Assembly (NCBI GenBank): GCA_022747635.1
Contig: JAKTNV010000009.1
Span: 24,974,122 to 25,038,121, forward strand
Reading direction: 5' to 3'
Source: Hetaerina americana
Lineage: Eukaryota; Arthropoda; Insecta; Odonata; Calopterygidae
Length of the DNA: 64,000 nucleotides
Below the pieces are notes generated by a model. The model was not told the origin of the DNA. It saw only the letters and a program-made list of their open reading frames with translations, and did not search any database. This document shows positions 21,561 to 32,705 of this stretch, piece by piece. Each line of letters starts with the position of its first letter. Positions within the stretch are counted from its first letter, which is position 1. Position numbers and translations under genes: made by a program.

Positions 21561-23560
21561 GGCTTCTACTGTCACGATTTTTGCGAAAATGAAGAGTATT
21601 TTTCTTCCGCCAGGTCGAAAACAAACAGACATATCTCACACGAGTGCATTGTTAATTCGACACCAAATGTAAACATTTTCGCGGACGAATATGTACTCTC
21701 GCCAAACGGAATTAAGCTTATTTTTGTGATACTTTTTCATCGCTGTGCGCGGTCGATCCGGGAGATCATTTTGCATTCTGGTCATCTTTCCTTTGCCTCG
21801 GAACTGTCTTCCCTATTGGTTAACGGTCGCGTTAAATCAGTGGAGGCTCGGCCCGGGGAATGGTTGTGTCCGAAATCTGGTAACACCTGGGGAGTCCCCT
21901 CTTGAATTTTATGACAAACAAAGCCTTATCGAAATACCTGACGATAGTGGACTCCCAGGAGCAAAATAATTAACATTATATTCATCCAAAAGGTACTATA
22001 GTAGATATAATCTAATGAGAATATAGAAGACTCATTATTCTCCGGGCAAAATGTAAATAATCCCCTATATGATAAGGTCGTATATTTTTAATTTCTAAAA
22101 TCAGTTTATTTGATTTCTCTTTTTCTCTTATCTTCTGATGTTAATTTTATCGATTTTTTCTGAACATTTGGCGCAACAGCATTTCGGCTATGCCTATCTA
22201 ATAAGTACCTTAAAAAGTCGCCGAAGGGTCTTTAGCAGGCGGTGTATGTATATAAATTATGGAAAAGGAGTGAAATAACTCTGTAGTGGAAAATATGTAT
22301 TAACGTATTACCTTATTATTGTCTTACTTATTACTCTTTGCTTTTTGTGCGGCAGAAAATACGAGTTCCTGCATTTATTTTCACTGGTTTTGTCTCTCTT
22401 TGTCGCTGCGCGTGTGCAATTTAGAATGAAAATTATTTGCTTATTATCACCAGTAAAATCGAATGTTTGGTGCAGATGAAATATGTTAAATAACGAGTTG
22501 GAGTATTTGAGGATCCTAATGAGGTAGTTTTTTGGTGCGTATTGTGCTCTGGCAAGAAGTTTTTTTTATGGCTCGTGCAGATTTTTGTATTGTTAGCGGT
22601 TCATTAACCGCTTGCTAATATCGAGCCCAAAGTGCTTGCGGAATATTCCGCGTGAAAATAAAAAATGAGGAATCGCATATTTTCCTCACTTTTTCATCGC
22701 TATAATTACCACCAGGGCGTTTCACCAATGCTAACTTATTCAAGGCGCCGCTGCTGTGTTTCGCCGGCGGTGTTTTTTTGCGAGTAATGCTCAATGCGAC
22801 GGAAAAATTCCAAGTGCATGACGTGTTGAGTGACGCTCGTATGAACACCTAATTTCTTAAAGGGTAGATCCATTTTTGTGAATTTATTTTTACAATATAT
22901 ATTGTTATACATATTTTTTATTTGCGCCATTATTGTTGCGGTATGAATCTCTTGGAAAAATTTCGATATCTCTATCACTTGTCACATCTCTTTTTATAAT
23001 TTTCTGCTTCTTCGGGACTTTAATTTTGAATTTTTATGATTTATTTGCGCAAAAAGAGAAATCCATATTGCGTTTCGCCGAGGGGGTTCAAACGATATTT
23101 TTATACAATTGGGACTATCACTCTTTGTGGGGCAATGTAGCGGAAGTCGTGGGCACGTTATTATTTTTTATTTTTTCCACTAGCTAGCTGACTGTTTGAA
23201 TTGCTAAAATTGATCAAAAGTTCTCTAAAACTCGAAAACACATGCATAGACTGCTTGACTGTTCATTTCTTTTGGTTATGAAAAGTAGCGCATTAAATAG
23301 CCTTTTAGTGCATCATGCCACATCAAAAGAAGCCGTTTTTGCTTAGCGATGCTCGTATAACGTTACTTATAATGATTTACTCTAGAATAAAACAGAACAA
23401 GAATGTTCTGGAAATTGACCGGAAATCACTAGATTTTTTGTAACTTTTTATCTTAATCAATAAATTAATGGTGTCTCTTGGAATTGAAAACTTTACTTTC
23501 TGAAATCGATCCACAGGTTGCGTTCTGAAAGTACTGTAATTAAATTTCTCGCCGCCACCC
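21561..23560. other. AT-rich intergenic
   Basis: No gene recognised. A modestly GC-richer patch covers 22600-22850. Confidence 0.45.
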
Positions 23561-23574
23561 TTATTTGTCGGAGT

Positions 23575-23660
23575 GGAATCGAACCACTTGGAGTATGTGG
23601 GGGTGACGCTAAGCTTTGCCGCAAAACCAGTCTCAGTGCTCTCTAAGCTGTGAAAGCGGC
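23575..23660 (-). repeat. tRNA-like remnant
   Basis: The minus strand has an A-box-like 'agcttagagagcactgag' and a perfect T arm, 'agtgg-ttcgatt-ccact'. The acceptor stem does not close and the middle is too long for a normal class I tRNA. It is either a decayed class II tRNA pseudogene or another SINE head. Confidence 0.4.
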
Positions 23661-23709
23661 AGGACGTCAGTTATTGTAAACCTCTGCGCGCCAACCTTGT
23701 CGCGTAAAA

Positions 23710-23931
23710 ATGGAATTTACGATCGAGCAACGGTGTGCGCTTAAGTTTTGTGGTAAACTGGAAAAATCTCTTGAGGAGACCAAGAAGTTGATTCGTGAGG
23801 CCTACGGGACTCAGCTCAGTCCTACTCGCAAGTTTAAACTATTGAAAGAGAGTTTGACTCCATTTTTAATACTTATTGATAAAAAATTGTACTACGTTGG
23901 TCAAAGTGGGAAGAAAATTCAGAGCGGGTAG
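23710..23931 (+). pseudogene. Mariner transposase N-terminal HTH remnant
   Basis: The 73-aa frame begins MEFTIEQRCALKFCGKLEK and continues with EETKKLIREAYG then LSPTRKFKLLKE. This matches the N-terminal helix-turn-helix (HTH_48-type) of mariner transposases, as in the intact copy at 31488 (LQQRTCIKFCVKNG...). The following SGR/EDDERSGRPST linker, the second HTH and the catalytic D,D34D domain are absent, and I saw none of them just downstream. Most likely this is a truncated element. A retained DNA-binding peptide is possible but has no supporting evidence here. Confidence 0.6.
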
Positions 23932-24140
23932 TATTTCGCTTCACTTTTCGAAAAGTAGTTATATGAAAATTGGCGGAGCGAGACGAATTGTAGGAGGATT
24001 ACAATAGCTTTGGAGTTTCACTCAATAAATTAAATTCATCTCAAAAGATGAAATTGAGGTGTTTGAAATATTACGACTAAATCAAAAGTTCCTGAATTCA
24101 TTTTTTAGGCAAGGATCAATGCGAAAAATTAGACAACTAC
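23932..24140. other. Intergenic, no feature
   Basis: Short AT-rich gap between the mariner remnant and the CR1-like fragment. Confidence 0.5.
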
Positions 24141-24510
24141 GTCTACGCAATACCCATAAAGCCTCCGCATGGGTGAGTGGCGGAGGGTGTTAGGGCATCA
24201 GCCTTAAATGCAGAAATCATACATGCTTGTGAATATATATTTTTTTCATGTACTCACCTTTGAATACATACACACACCTTGCAATAATTGGTGTGTGTGT
24301 GTTGAATTTAGGACTTTATATTAAATGTCTTGGTTGGTAGGGTTCAGTTAACCTTTTTCAATTCTTTAATGAACGTTTTCACTCATGGATCCCAAGTACT
24401 TGTCGCGTATTCCAAATGTGGCTTACCTAAAGCAGAATAACAATCTCTCTTGCCTTTTCATTGCATTTTCTACAATCCATCTAATGAAACCTAATTTTTT
24501 TAAGGATGAT
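24141..24510 (-). pseudogene. CR1/L2-like LINE relic, second copy
   Basis: The plus-strand block 'gagtggcggagggtgttagg' near 24175-24200 matches the 3' UTR of the relic at 505-1200. On the minus strand, with frameshifts, about 24500-24380 reads LGFIRWIV, then a block equivalent to CNEKxKERxxxAL, then GIR/LEYAT and a TWDPW-like segment. These correspond to FIRRxxGKCN and LVRPHLEYASxxWDP of CR1/L2-type RT C-termini. The stretch between is deleted relative to the first copy and it is not functional. A CA/TG microsatellite lies at 24256-24302. Confidence 0.6.
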
Positions 24511-27500
24511 CCACACACTCTCTCGGGTTTGTATCCATCACTTCGTATAAATATAAACACGTACGCTAACACACATACATGTTTATTTACATCATACGAA
24601 ATTGCATACATAAAGACAACGCTTGATTTAAAATGGTTCTAATATTTTTTGGTGTAGTTGTTGGTGGTAGGATGTGTCTCAAAATTGTGTCACCAAAGTG
24701 AGCCGGTTTTGCAACCACTTCGAAACTTTGCGTGAAATCATTGTATCCACTCCTACACTATTGCTTAGTCTAAGGTGATGTAACCGGAGGGTATTTGTGG
24801 CTAATTGAAACCACACTTTTTGTGCCTTTGGGTTTCCTGTTCCAACTTTTAATTTTTTGTAAAGTTAAATTACTCCTCTTTTTCGGTCAAATTCACATCT
24901 AGTCAAATTCCGCAAGGCTATATCCACGAAAAATACTGAACAAAATAGAAAATGTTTGAGGGCAAGTAAAATGATTTATCGTGGGTCTTCCCCTATCGAT
25001 TGACTTCCGATTTGCTGCTCGAGTTTTACCGTACCATAAAGATGGAGTTACAACCAATTAATCCTCTTTTTAGATTATTATTGTTAAATGGTATAGGATA
25101 ACACTTGGATGGGAATGATAGGCAAAATATATTGGCTGTAACGCATGCGTGGAGTGAGCAAAGAGTAAGATAATTACAAAACCCCGTCTGGACTTATAAG
25201 GTCACCATTTCAAGGCAGTAACCTTCTCGTGTTTACTGGGTCTCCTTTATCTGTTTGTTTTGGTGTCTCGTTACTTCATGTGGTCCTTATCTCAATTTTA
25301 TCGCTGAGCTTATGGGGCATGCTTTCCAAAAGGTATCTGCTTCAAAATTATGGTATTGCCTTTTCAATCGTGGACAAATAGTTTCATTCTTTTTTTGTTC
25401 GCGGTTGATTCCAAGTCTTGGCCTTTGAATGAAAACTGATGAATAACTTGAGTCTGCTGGGAAATAGATCGCCAGGATAAATCGTGGACCTGGGTATCTT
25501 GCTCGAAATAAATAATTTAATCTTTATATGTGATAGTTTGAAGAGCGCCAAGAATGCTTGAAGGTAGGACTTAGGAAAACCTCTCGAACCTAAAATCCTT
25601 TAATGAAGCTCAACGGTCACTGTTTTCTGATTGAATAATAAGTCGTTCTTAGATGTTTAAGAAAGAGACTACTCTATTGATAAAATATTTTATGATCCCA
25701 CAAAAATCTTTACTAATCATAATTAAATTAGTACACTGATCAAGTTATCATTGCTGACAAGAGAAGATTTTCCGATCTAAAATTGATTTGAGTATGCTAT
25801 CCGACACATATTTTATTGAAAAAATTATTAATAATAAAAAATTATTAACTTGAGGGACTTTAATAACAAATTTATTTGGGGGATAAGGGAGGATGATAAG
25901 TTTAATTTTACCTGCATCAAAGGTAGTTCCAAAAACATCAATAGCCAAGGTTAAATTACAGATTAAATCTCTTGCATAAATTGTAAGGATATCTCTCCAG
26001 CAATAATATTGAAAATGTATTATTAGCCTCATCATACAGTAAGATGGATCATGCCAATAAAATTAGAGAGATAAATTGTAGAATAGATAGATTAAAGATT
26101 TCATTTTTCCCATGAACAATAAGGGATAAGAATAACGTCCAACTTTGCTAGGAGGGAAGAGTATTTTTGGTCAAAGTAGTCTGGTTTACACAGCAAAAAT
26201 CACCCCCTGCCACACACCGTAGCGGTACCTTGGAGGGTACTATGCAAAAAAATAACGAGAAAAACCTTTTCTGAAAGCTCCTTGCACAATCTATTTTTAT
26301 GCTTAGAAGCATCACTTGTAGCGGGTGGTGAGAAAAATCAATATTTCTCTTGACAGTCCGGATTCACTTTTGGATGGAAAGAAAACTGGGGATATTAGAC
26401 TTATATTTGTAAATATAATCCCAGATGTGTTGAATTCTGAACGGAATGGAAGAACTGAATGTAATGGCTCATGCAATTATTATTATTATTAAAGATTATT
26501 GGATGCAATCATTATAACAATAGTAAAAATACATAAGCATGATCAGATCGGCAATTACGAAATAATGAAATAGAGATTTTAGATGGGATTAATAAAAATT
26601 ATGTGCTAGTAACCAAATCAACGAAAGTATGCAGGAGTAGCTTTTTTAATACTGTTTTGGACATTGAAATAACGTGTATTAAAATGTATGTTTTATGATA
26701 AATTTAATACAGCACCGGCTATATTCGTTGATCATTTTTGTCCTCTGAAAATCATTTAATGAAGGGCAACCCGTTTAAAAATATTTTGATAAAAAAATTG
26801 ATTACACTTAATATTTTTCCTTAAAATGTAGATATTTACCGGTGTTATAAAAATAACATCTCACTAACACAGGGAATATATGAGATTCTGATTCCGCACA
26901 TTAAAACAAATTTGGTGGAACTTTATTCATAGTAAAAGGGTAAATTATCTAGTAGAGAACTAATTTGCATGCGTTTTCTGCAACGTGGATAGAAAACGAA
27001 AATAACTATTCATTTTTGTTTAGAATTTGTACAATTGTTTTTATAATACCGAGATGGAATTCGAAAATGCGGTTTAGAGAAATGTGCGAATGATTTGACG
27101 GCTGATGTTGCCCTCACCTTATTATCTGGAGGTATGCATCCCATATTGGCATTTATTTCAACAGAGCATTGATATTTGCTTTCAACGAAAAACTTCCCGT
27201 GATACGTCTACATATTTTATATGCCGTATAATAGCTCTAACCCTTATGGATCATGTAAGGAAGTTGTAGTTAGTATAATTTTTAGAATAAAGGAATAGGA
27301 GCTTTTAACGAAAGTTAGATGGCGCATAGAATATTAAGAAGCTATTCAGTGTGCCCATGTTCTGATTAACTTCAAAGCTATTTTTTTCTTGATATATATC
27401 AAACTATGATGATTAATTTAGTTTCATGATTATCAATGAATAAGTTATATGTATAGGATGATTTTCATGCAACAGGATATCGCCCTTTATGAGTTCGATT

Positions 27501-27738
27501 GATTTGCTCGAGAAGATGTAGCAAATGTATTGAATAAAGAGCTACAAGAGGTGTGAGTTGCACTTATATGTTCATAGCGAAGTAAATGTATGGTAATTAT
27601 TCTTTTCATCCATAATTTGTTACACTGGATAGTAAATAATACTATCGTGGCAGTAGGCCAGTTGATAATTTATATATTTCCGGTGACCATTGGTAATAGA
27701 AATGGCATACCCCGTTAAGTTGTGTGAAGTATATAGTA
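24511..27738. other. AT-rich intergenic
   Basis: A 3.2-kb stretch with no recognisable gene or repeat family. An ATT-type triplet run lies near 26476-26494. Confidence 0.5.
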
Positions 27739-27750
27739 TATACTATTCTA

Positions 27751-28094
27751 TTATTATTATTATTGTTATAAGGTAATCTACCGGTTAAGGTAGGTTTTTG
27801 GATGGACATAATTACTAATTAAACAATTTGTGACCCCTAGCAAAACACAACATCCTACTCTACATCAGGTCCCTCTTCAGCTCTGAGTACTTTCTTCCTC
27901 CCTTCATCCCGTCCAACATCCCTATCCTGTTCCTTCCCTTTCCTCGTTTGCCTAACATTCTCCCCTCAATTACAGTCTTAAACATCCCGCTGCCAGTCAA
28001 TACCCCCTTCATCCACTTTTCCTGCCTCCATAGGATTGCTCCCAAAAAACCCCTCTCTTCGCCCCCCCTAACAAGTACTTCCTCGTTTGTTTTC
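27751..28094 (-). mobile_element. 5'-truncated LINE-A copy with perfect 12-bp TSD
   Basis: The minus strand begins within ...TNEEVL and carries GAILWRQEKWMKGVLTGSGMF, KTVIEGRMLGKRGKGRNRIG, MLDGMKGGRKYSELKRDLM, then the 3' UTR and a (TAA)n-type tail (plus-strand (TTA)n at 27751-27765). The direct repeat 'tatactattcta' at 27739-27750 and 28095-28106 flanks it exactly. The 3' reading frame here is longer than in the 1802-2350 copy, which helps define the family C-terminus. It is among the youngest LINE-A insertions in the window. Confidence 0.9.
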
Positions 28095-28106
28095 TATACT
28101 ATTCTA

Positions 28107-28148
28107 TATATATTTATATATTTTTACTTAAATAAATATGTATACATA

Positions 28149-28185
<37 letters not shown>

Positions 28186-28257
28186 ATATACATATATATA
28201 TATAGAATATATACATACATATATATATATATATATATAATATATATGTGTGTGTAT

Positions 28258-28297
<40 letters not shown>

Positions 28298-28298
28298 G
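28107..28298. repeat. Compound (TA)n / (CA)n microsatellite
   Basis: TA runs are interrupted by 'gaatatataca' units and end in about 14 CA units (28258-28282) and a final TA run. It immediately abuts the LINE-A target-site duplication. Confidence 0.95.
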
Positions 28299-28630
28299 TC
28301 TGGATAAATTGAAAGTATTTTCATGGCATTATTCTTCGGATTAGTGTATGGAGGTAAAACAAAAATAAGAATGCAATGCAGAACCAAAAAAAATGCAGTT
28401 AACTGTGGACAAGTATTCAGAAAAAAGCAAAGGGACATGTTTTTTAACGTTCTAATTTTTTCGGGAGTGATGATATCGATATAATTTCGCATCGAACGAT
28501 GTCTCAATCAATTGGCGATGATGAACACTCACGATATTTGTCATAAAAATAAACCAGCCATGTGTTATGTTATGATTAAAAATGAACAATATAAAGAATG
28601 CAAAATTAACAATATATAATCTGTGCTTAA
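28299..28630. other. AT-rich intergenic
   Basis: No feature recognised. Confidence 0.5.
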
Positions 28631-28639
28631 TATTGGAGA

Positions 28640-29320
28640 CGGCTGCAAGGCATCGGCGTCTTCACCTGCTGCCGGAGGATATTTTCCCCAGCTCCGTCTA
28701 GCCCCTCGCTGCATGAGCTCCTCACTTGTTTCACTTGTCCGATTCCTTCCTCTTGAGAGCAGTTGGGCAACTTTTTTAAGATACCACCCCGTGCTCCGCC
28801 GTCTGGCACTTTTTTTCTTCCTCTTTTCTCGCCGTCTTGCTGCATTTCCTCAGCCGCGCTGAAAGGATTTTTTTCAACTGGCATCATTTTAAAAACGGTC
28901 CGGCTAAGAATGGGCGTTTTTTTTCTCATCCCAACCTATCGCTTCGGACCCCCTACGGGTGCATGGGAAGTGATCGTGTTCACTCCATGGGGAATTTTTA
29001 TTCATCCACAATCGAATGTCACGGACCGTTTCCCGGTCGCGGTGAGCCAGGAAAGGTGTACAAACTGTTTCATTGATTTGGATTTCATTGAATTTTATTT
29101 GAACGCTTGGAGGTGGGATGTGGAGGGGATTCAGTTACCTCGGCCTCATTTGCGAAATTCATATGAAATATTCCGTTTGGAAATGCCGGATGCCCTTTTC
29201 TTTATTGGGAGAAATATGCGATGCAGCGAAATGATATCCGTCGGGATTCATTTTGAATTTTCCACCCATTGGTTCCAGTTGGCCTTCAACGGATCAAATT
29301 TTAAGAATAAGCATTAAAAC
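28640..29320. other. CpG-richer stretch with an unassigned 184-codon frame
   Basis: A plus-strand frame at 28763-29317 is open for 184 codons and its second half (after about 28915) is not low-complexity. I recognise no domain, no signal peptide is convincing, and a second open frame overlaps at 28837-29076. It might be an exon, a relic or chance. The 28660-29060 part is richer in CG than its surroundings. Confidence 0.3.
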
Positions 29321-29449
29321 CACATTAGGTCGGGTGGTTGGTATTTTTGGAATATTTTGGAATTTTTTTCATAAAATTAGAATATTGTACGGATAAAATT
29401 ATTCTAGAAAGCCTCGCAGGACAAGAATAAAGGAAATGACATATCTTTC

Positions 29450-29503
29450 AAATATAAATCACCTAATGATGCCCTATTAGGCATCATTAGGTGATTTATA
29501 TTT
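29450..29503. repeat. Perfect 24-bp inverted repeat, 6-nt loop
   Basis: 29450-29473 ('aaatataaatcacctaatga' plus tgcc) is the exact reverse complement of 29480-29503, with loop 'ctatta'. The perfect pairing argues for recent origin or selection. It is too small for most MITEs. It could be a snap-back duplication or the stem of a small hairpin RNA. Confidence 0.95.
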
Positions 29504-29589
29504 CAAATAGCAAATTATTAGTAATTAGCAAATTATTATTTCTTTCGCATGTGTCAAGCAACGATTCTACCAAGGTTCACCAGAAAACA

Positions 29590-29860
29590 TTCGTCTTAAC
29601 CCTCTCAAGGACTATGACCTTGACGTGATGGAAGGAAGGTCTTGCGCGTTCCAATGGCCCTTAGAGCCTTGATTGCAGGGGTAATGATAATTGCTCCGTG
29701 GCAGAGCCACCCATACAAGATAGGCCGAAGGTTAGATGGCAGACATCTGGTAGTTCACGCAGGGTATGCTCCTCTGTGAGACGGTTGTAAGTGCGTCTGA
29801 TTCTTGTAAGGCTGTCATTTACATGAATGGCTTCGCGTTAAAAAAACATTTAGAATGCCA
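29590..29860 (+). repeat. Probable 5' region of a LINE related to LINE-A
   Basis: The run 'tatgaccttgacgtgatgg', then 'ccttagagcc', 'ggcagagccaccc' and 'ataggccgaaggttaga' resembles the leader common to many invertebrate endonuclease LINEs of the RTE/Nimb/I type. That resemblance is from memory. No endonuclease coding follows. It is not identical to the leader of the 13110 copy, so it may be a different subfamily. Confidence 0.45.
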
Positions 29861-31244
29861 TATTTGAGGGGAAACATAATTGAAATTAACTCTATTATAA
29901 TCCCTTTGACAATATGGACGGAAATTTATTGAGCACCTAATAGTCGTTAGAGCCCATCCGATACCTGCCTGAATAGATAGAATATCTTTGACTTAGAAAT
30001 CCTACAAATCATTCCAATAGATTATAAACGAAATATACTACCTGTTGTAGTGAATTAGATTCCGGCTGGACGCAATCCCAAAATAAAGTTACAGGCTCTT
30101 CACGTTCATACGGAAGAAAAATAACTGTTCTAAATGAAGAAAATATCGCAGCCAATGAAGAGGAGGAAGAAGGAGAGCTGCCCTTCGCAAAAATCTTTGG
30201 AAGTGGTAATGGTACGTTGCAGGGAGAAATTTGCAAAGTTTTTCCCCACTGTGGTTCTTACTCTCATAGATATGGTAGGATGTTTCTCCATCCTGTGGGC
30301 TTACGTCACAATTAATGATGTAAAAACATACGGCTTTCTTGCATGACGAATATCGTACAAGTAATGCATGTGGAAAAGGACAGCTTTTAAGATAATCGAC
30401 GTCTGTTTCATGTCTCTTTTTTTATCATATTTTATGCCAAACGAACGCAAAAATAGTTATTTGACCATTAAAACAACCAATGCAGCTAGGGCAGGCACTC
30501 TAATGCAAAAATACATGGAAGCGAAATATGGAAATAATACGTCCTTAGCGAAAAATTCGTATTTCAAATTGTCTCTAGCAACTTTTTTTATGAAAAGTGT
30601 ATTTTTATGCTCACTCAAAACTTGTTCTTTATGGCGTTGTCATCATAAAAAGAATTTGCGAGGCTTTGCTTTCGAGGCATTTCTTCTCAGTGGAGCCGCA
30701 TGCATAAAGGTATACAGTGGTTTGTGGTGGATTGACTGCTAGTCGGTTATTCCTCCACTTTTGTTCAATTTTTCTCCTCGGTGGTCGTAGATAGTGCGGA
30801 ATGAATGCCGAATAAATACCACTCTTAAATAAAAAAAACTTAGTTTAGAAAGGAAGAAACAGAGAAAAGCGGATCACAGAAGTCCGTTTCATGTAATGTC
30901 ACCTTGGTCACAGAAATTTTGGAATTAAATACAGAACTTGACGTCATTACCTACGACCCGTCACGGAGTGTATGGCAGGGTATGTTGGAAACACAAGACT
31001 TACATATGTAATTATAGGTGTATACACGTATGATTCTTAGGAAGAAAATGTTTTATTCATAATGGGTAGGAAAAATGAAAATGAGAAATTTCTGTTGTCT
31101 GTCAAATGTTTGAGCGAATAGTACAGATTTGAATGAAGTATTAAGGATAGTATATTATGGAAGAAAAGAGGTTTAATGCTCTATACCAATATACCCCATA
31201 AAAATATATACCAAAAAAATATATATATACCAATAAACTACATA

Positions 31245-31248
<4 letters not shown>
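29861..31248. other. AT-rich intergenic
   Basis: A 124-codon frame at 30368-30742 shows no recognisable domain and unremarkable composition. I do not call it a gene. Confidence 0.45.

Positions 31249-31280
<32 letters not shown>
31249..31280. repeat. (TA)n tract, left of mariner
   Basis: The TA run is interrupted by the mariner and resumes at 32615. Before insertion it was probably a single tract. Confidence 0.93.
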
Positions 31281-31282
<2 letters not shown>

Positions 31283-31283
<1 letters not shown>

Positions 31284-32613
31284 TACCTTGATCAAAAAGT
31301 TCCCGGAACAACCACCGTGTGGCGCTCCCATCGTTCCGATTTGAGTTCTGTTTTTTTTGTTAAATTGGTACATCTGTTGTTGATATTCCCTTTAAATCTT
31401 AGTGTCATAACTTGACATTTGCAAAAGTTACGTAGCCAAGAGTACATCTATCTCTGTGTGTGTTGGCGATTTTTTACAATTGCAGAAATGGATTTAAATT
31501 TGCAACAACGAACTTGTATTAAATTTTGCGTAAAAAACGGATTTAGTGGCGCACGGACGTTGGAAATGTTGGAAAAGTGTTTCGGCAACGATTCTCTAAA
31601 AAAAACGGTCGTTTACCAGTGGCACGAGCGGTTCAGAAGTGGTCGTGAGTCAATCGAAGATGATGAACGCAGTGGCAGACCATCGACATCGAAAGTCGGT
31701 GAAAAAATTGATAAAGTAAAAGAAATGTTGGTCAATAACCGCAAATTAACCATCAGAGAAATAGCGGAGGACTTGAACATTGCCTATGGATCCGCCCAAG
31801 ACATTGTGGTTAATGATTTGGGTTTCCGTCGAGAAGCAGCAAAGTTGGTGCCAAAAGACCTCAATTTCATGCAAAAAAGAGACCGTGTTGACGTCGCAAA
31901 AGACATGATTTGCGAGGCTGAATCCGATCCCACATTCATCAAAAGGATCATTACTGGAGACGAGACGTGGGTTTATGAGTACGACACGCAATCCAGACAT
32001 CAGGCAAGTGAATGGCGTTCACCAAATGAGCCGAGACCAAAAAAACCACGTCGTTTTCAGTCAAAAAAGAAGGCAATACTGACGGTTTTCATGGATTACA
32101 ACGGTGTAGTGCATCATGAATTTTTGCCAGAAGGCCAGACAGTAAACAAAGAGTATTATTTGGGCGTTGTGAGACGTTTGCGTGAAGCAATTCGCCGAAA
32201 GAGACCAGAAATGTGGGCAGAAAACTCGTGGATTTTGTACCATGATAACGCACCGTCGCACAGTGCTATCATTATTCGTAATTTTTTGACGAAAAATGCA
32301 ACAAATACCATCCAACAGCCACCGAATTCACCTGATTTGGCTCCCTGTGACTTCTTTCTGTTCAATCGAGTTAAAAAACCATTACGGGGAACGCGTTTTA
32401 GCAGCCGAGAGGAAGTAATGGAAAAATCGCAGGAAGCACTGATGGACATACCGAAAACCGAATATAAAAAATGTTTCGAGGATTGGATCAAGCGCTGGCA
32501 TAAGTGTGTTGCAGTCGATGGGGATTACTTTGAAGGGGACAATATAGATTTAGATGAATAAACTTGTATTTTTAATTTTCTGAATAAATTCCGGGAAATT
32601 TTTGATCAAGGTA

Positions 32614-32614
<1 letters not shown>
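31283..32614 (+). mobile_element. Complete mariner (DD34D) transposon
   Basis: The 1,332-bp element has 26-bp terminal inverted repeats that match at 25 of 26 positions: 'ctaccttgatcaaaaagttc' plus ccggaa at 31283-31308, and its complement at 32589-32614. TA dinucleotides at 31281-31282 and 32615-32616 are the usual mariner target-site duplication. They sit inside a (TA)n tract, so the duplication cannot be distinguished from the repeat itself. The transposase frame is intact and both ends are present. The copy is structurally autonomous and young, and may be active. The subfamily is not assigned. Confidence 0.95.
31488..32561 (+). CDS. Mariner transposase, intact, 357 aa
   Basis: Cut-and-paste transposase that binds the terminal repeats and acts in the nucleus. 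I chose the Met at 31488 (MDLNLQQRTCIKFCVKNG), where family homology begins. The upstream in-frame Met at 31419 adds 23 unrelated residues. Domains: N-terminal HTH (residues 1-60), the WHERFRSGRESIEDDERSGR linker (45-64), a second HTH (about 86-118), a VPKDL motif (121-125, equivalent to the WVPHEL dimer motif, with Leu for Trp), then the catalytic domain. Catalytic residues are D158 (TGDETW), D253 (YHDNAPSH) and D288 (SPDLAPCDFF). The 34-residue gap between the last two defines mariner. Length is close to the family's usual 340-350. There is no stop or frameshift. An AATAAA at 32557-32562 overlaps the stop codon. Confidence 0.96.
   Translation: MDLNLQQRTCIKFCVKNGFSGARTLEMLEKCFGNDSLKKTVVYQWHERFRSGRESIEDDERSGRPSTSKVGEKIDKVKEMLVNNRKLTIREIAEDLNIAYGSAQDIVVNDLGFRREAAKLVPKDLNFMQKRDRVDVAKDMICEAESDPTFIKRIITGDETWVYEYDTQSRHQASEWRSPNEPRPKKPRRFQSKKKAILTVFMDYNGVVHHEFLPEGQTVNKEYYLGVVRRLREAIRRKRPEMWAENSWILYHDNAPSHSAIIIRNFLTKNATNTIQQPPNSPDLAPCDFFLFNRVKKPLRGTRFSSREEVMEKSQEALMDIPKTEYKKCFEDWIKRWHKCVAVDGDYFEGDNIDLDE

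Positions 32615-32703
<89 letters not shown>
32615..32703. repeat. (TA)n tract, right of mariner
   Basis: About 44 TA units directly following the right terminal repeat. Confidence 0.97.

Positions 32704-32705
<2 letters not shown>

Noticed and set aside
28763..29317. 184-codon plus-strand frame as a gene
   Set aside because: No recognisable domain, no Kozak or splice evidence, and an overlapping alternative frame. Recorded only as an unassigned stretch.
30368..30742. 124-codon frame as a membrane protein
   Set aside because: Hydrophobic patches are typical of AT-rich random frames. No family resemblance.
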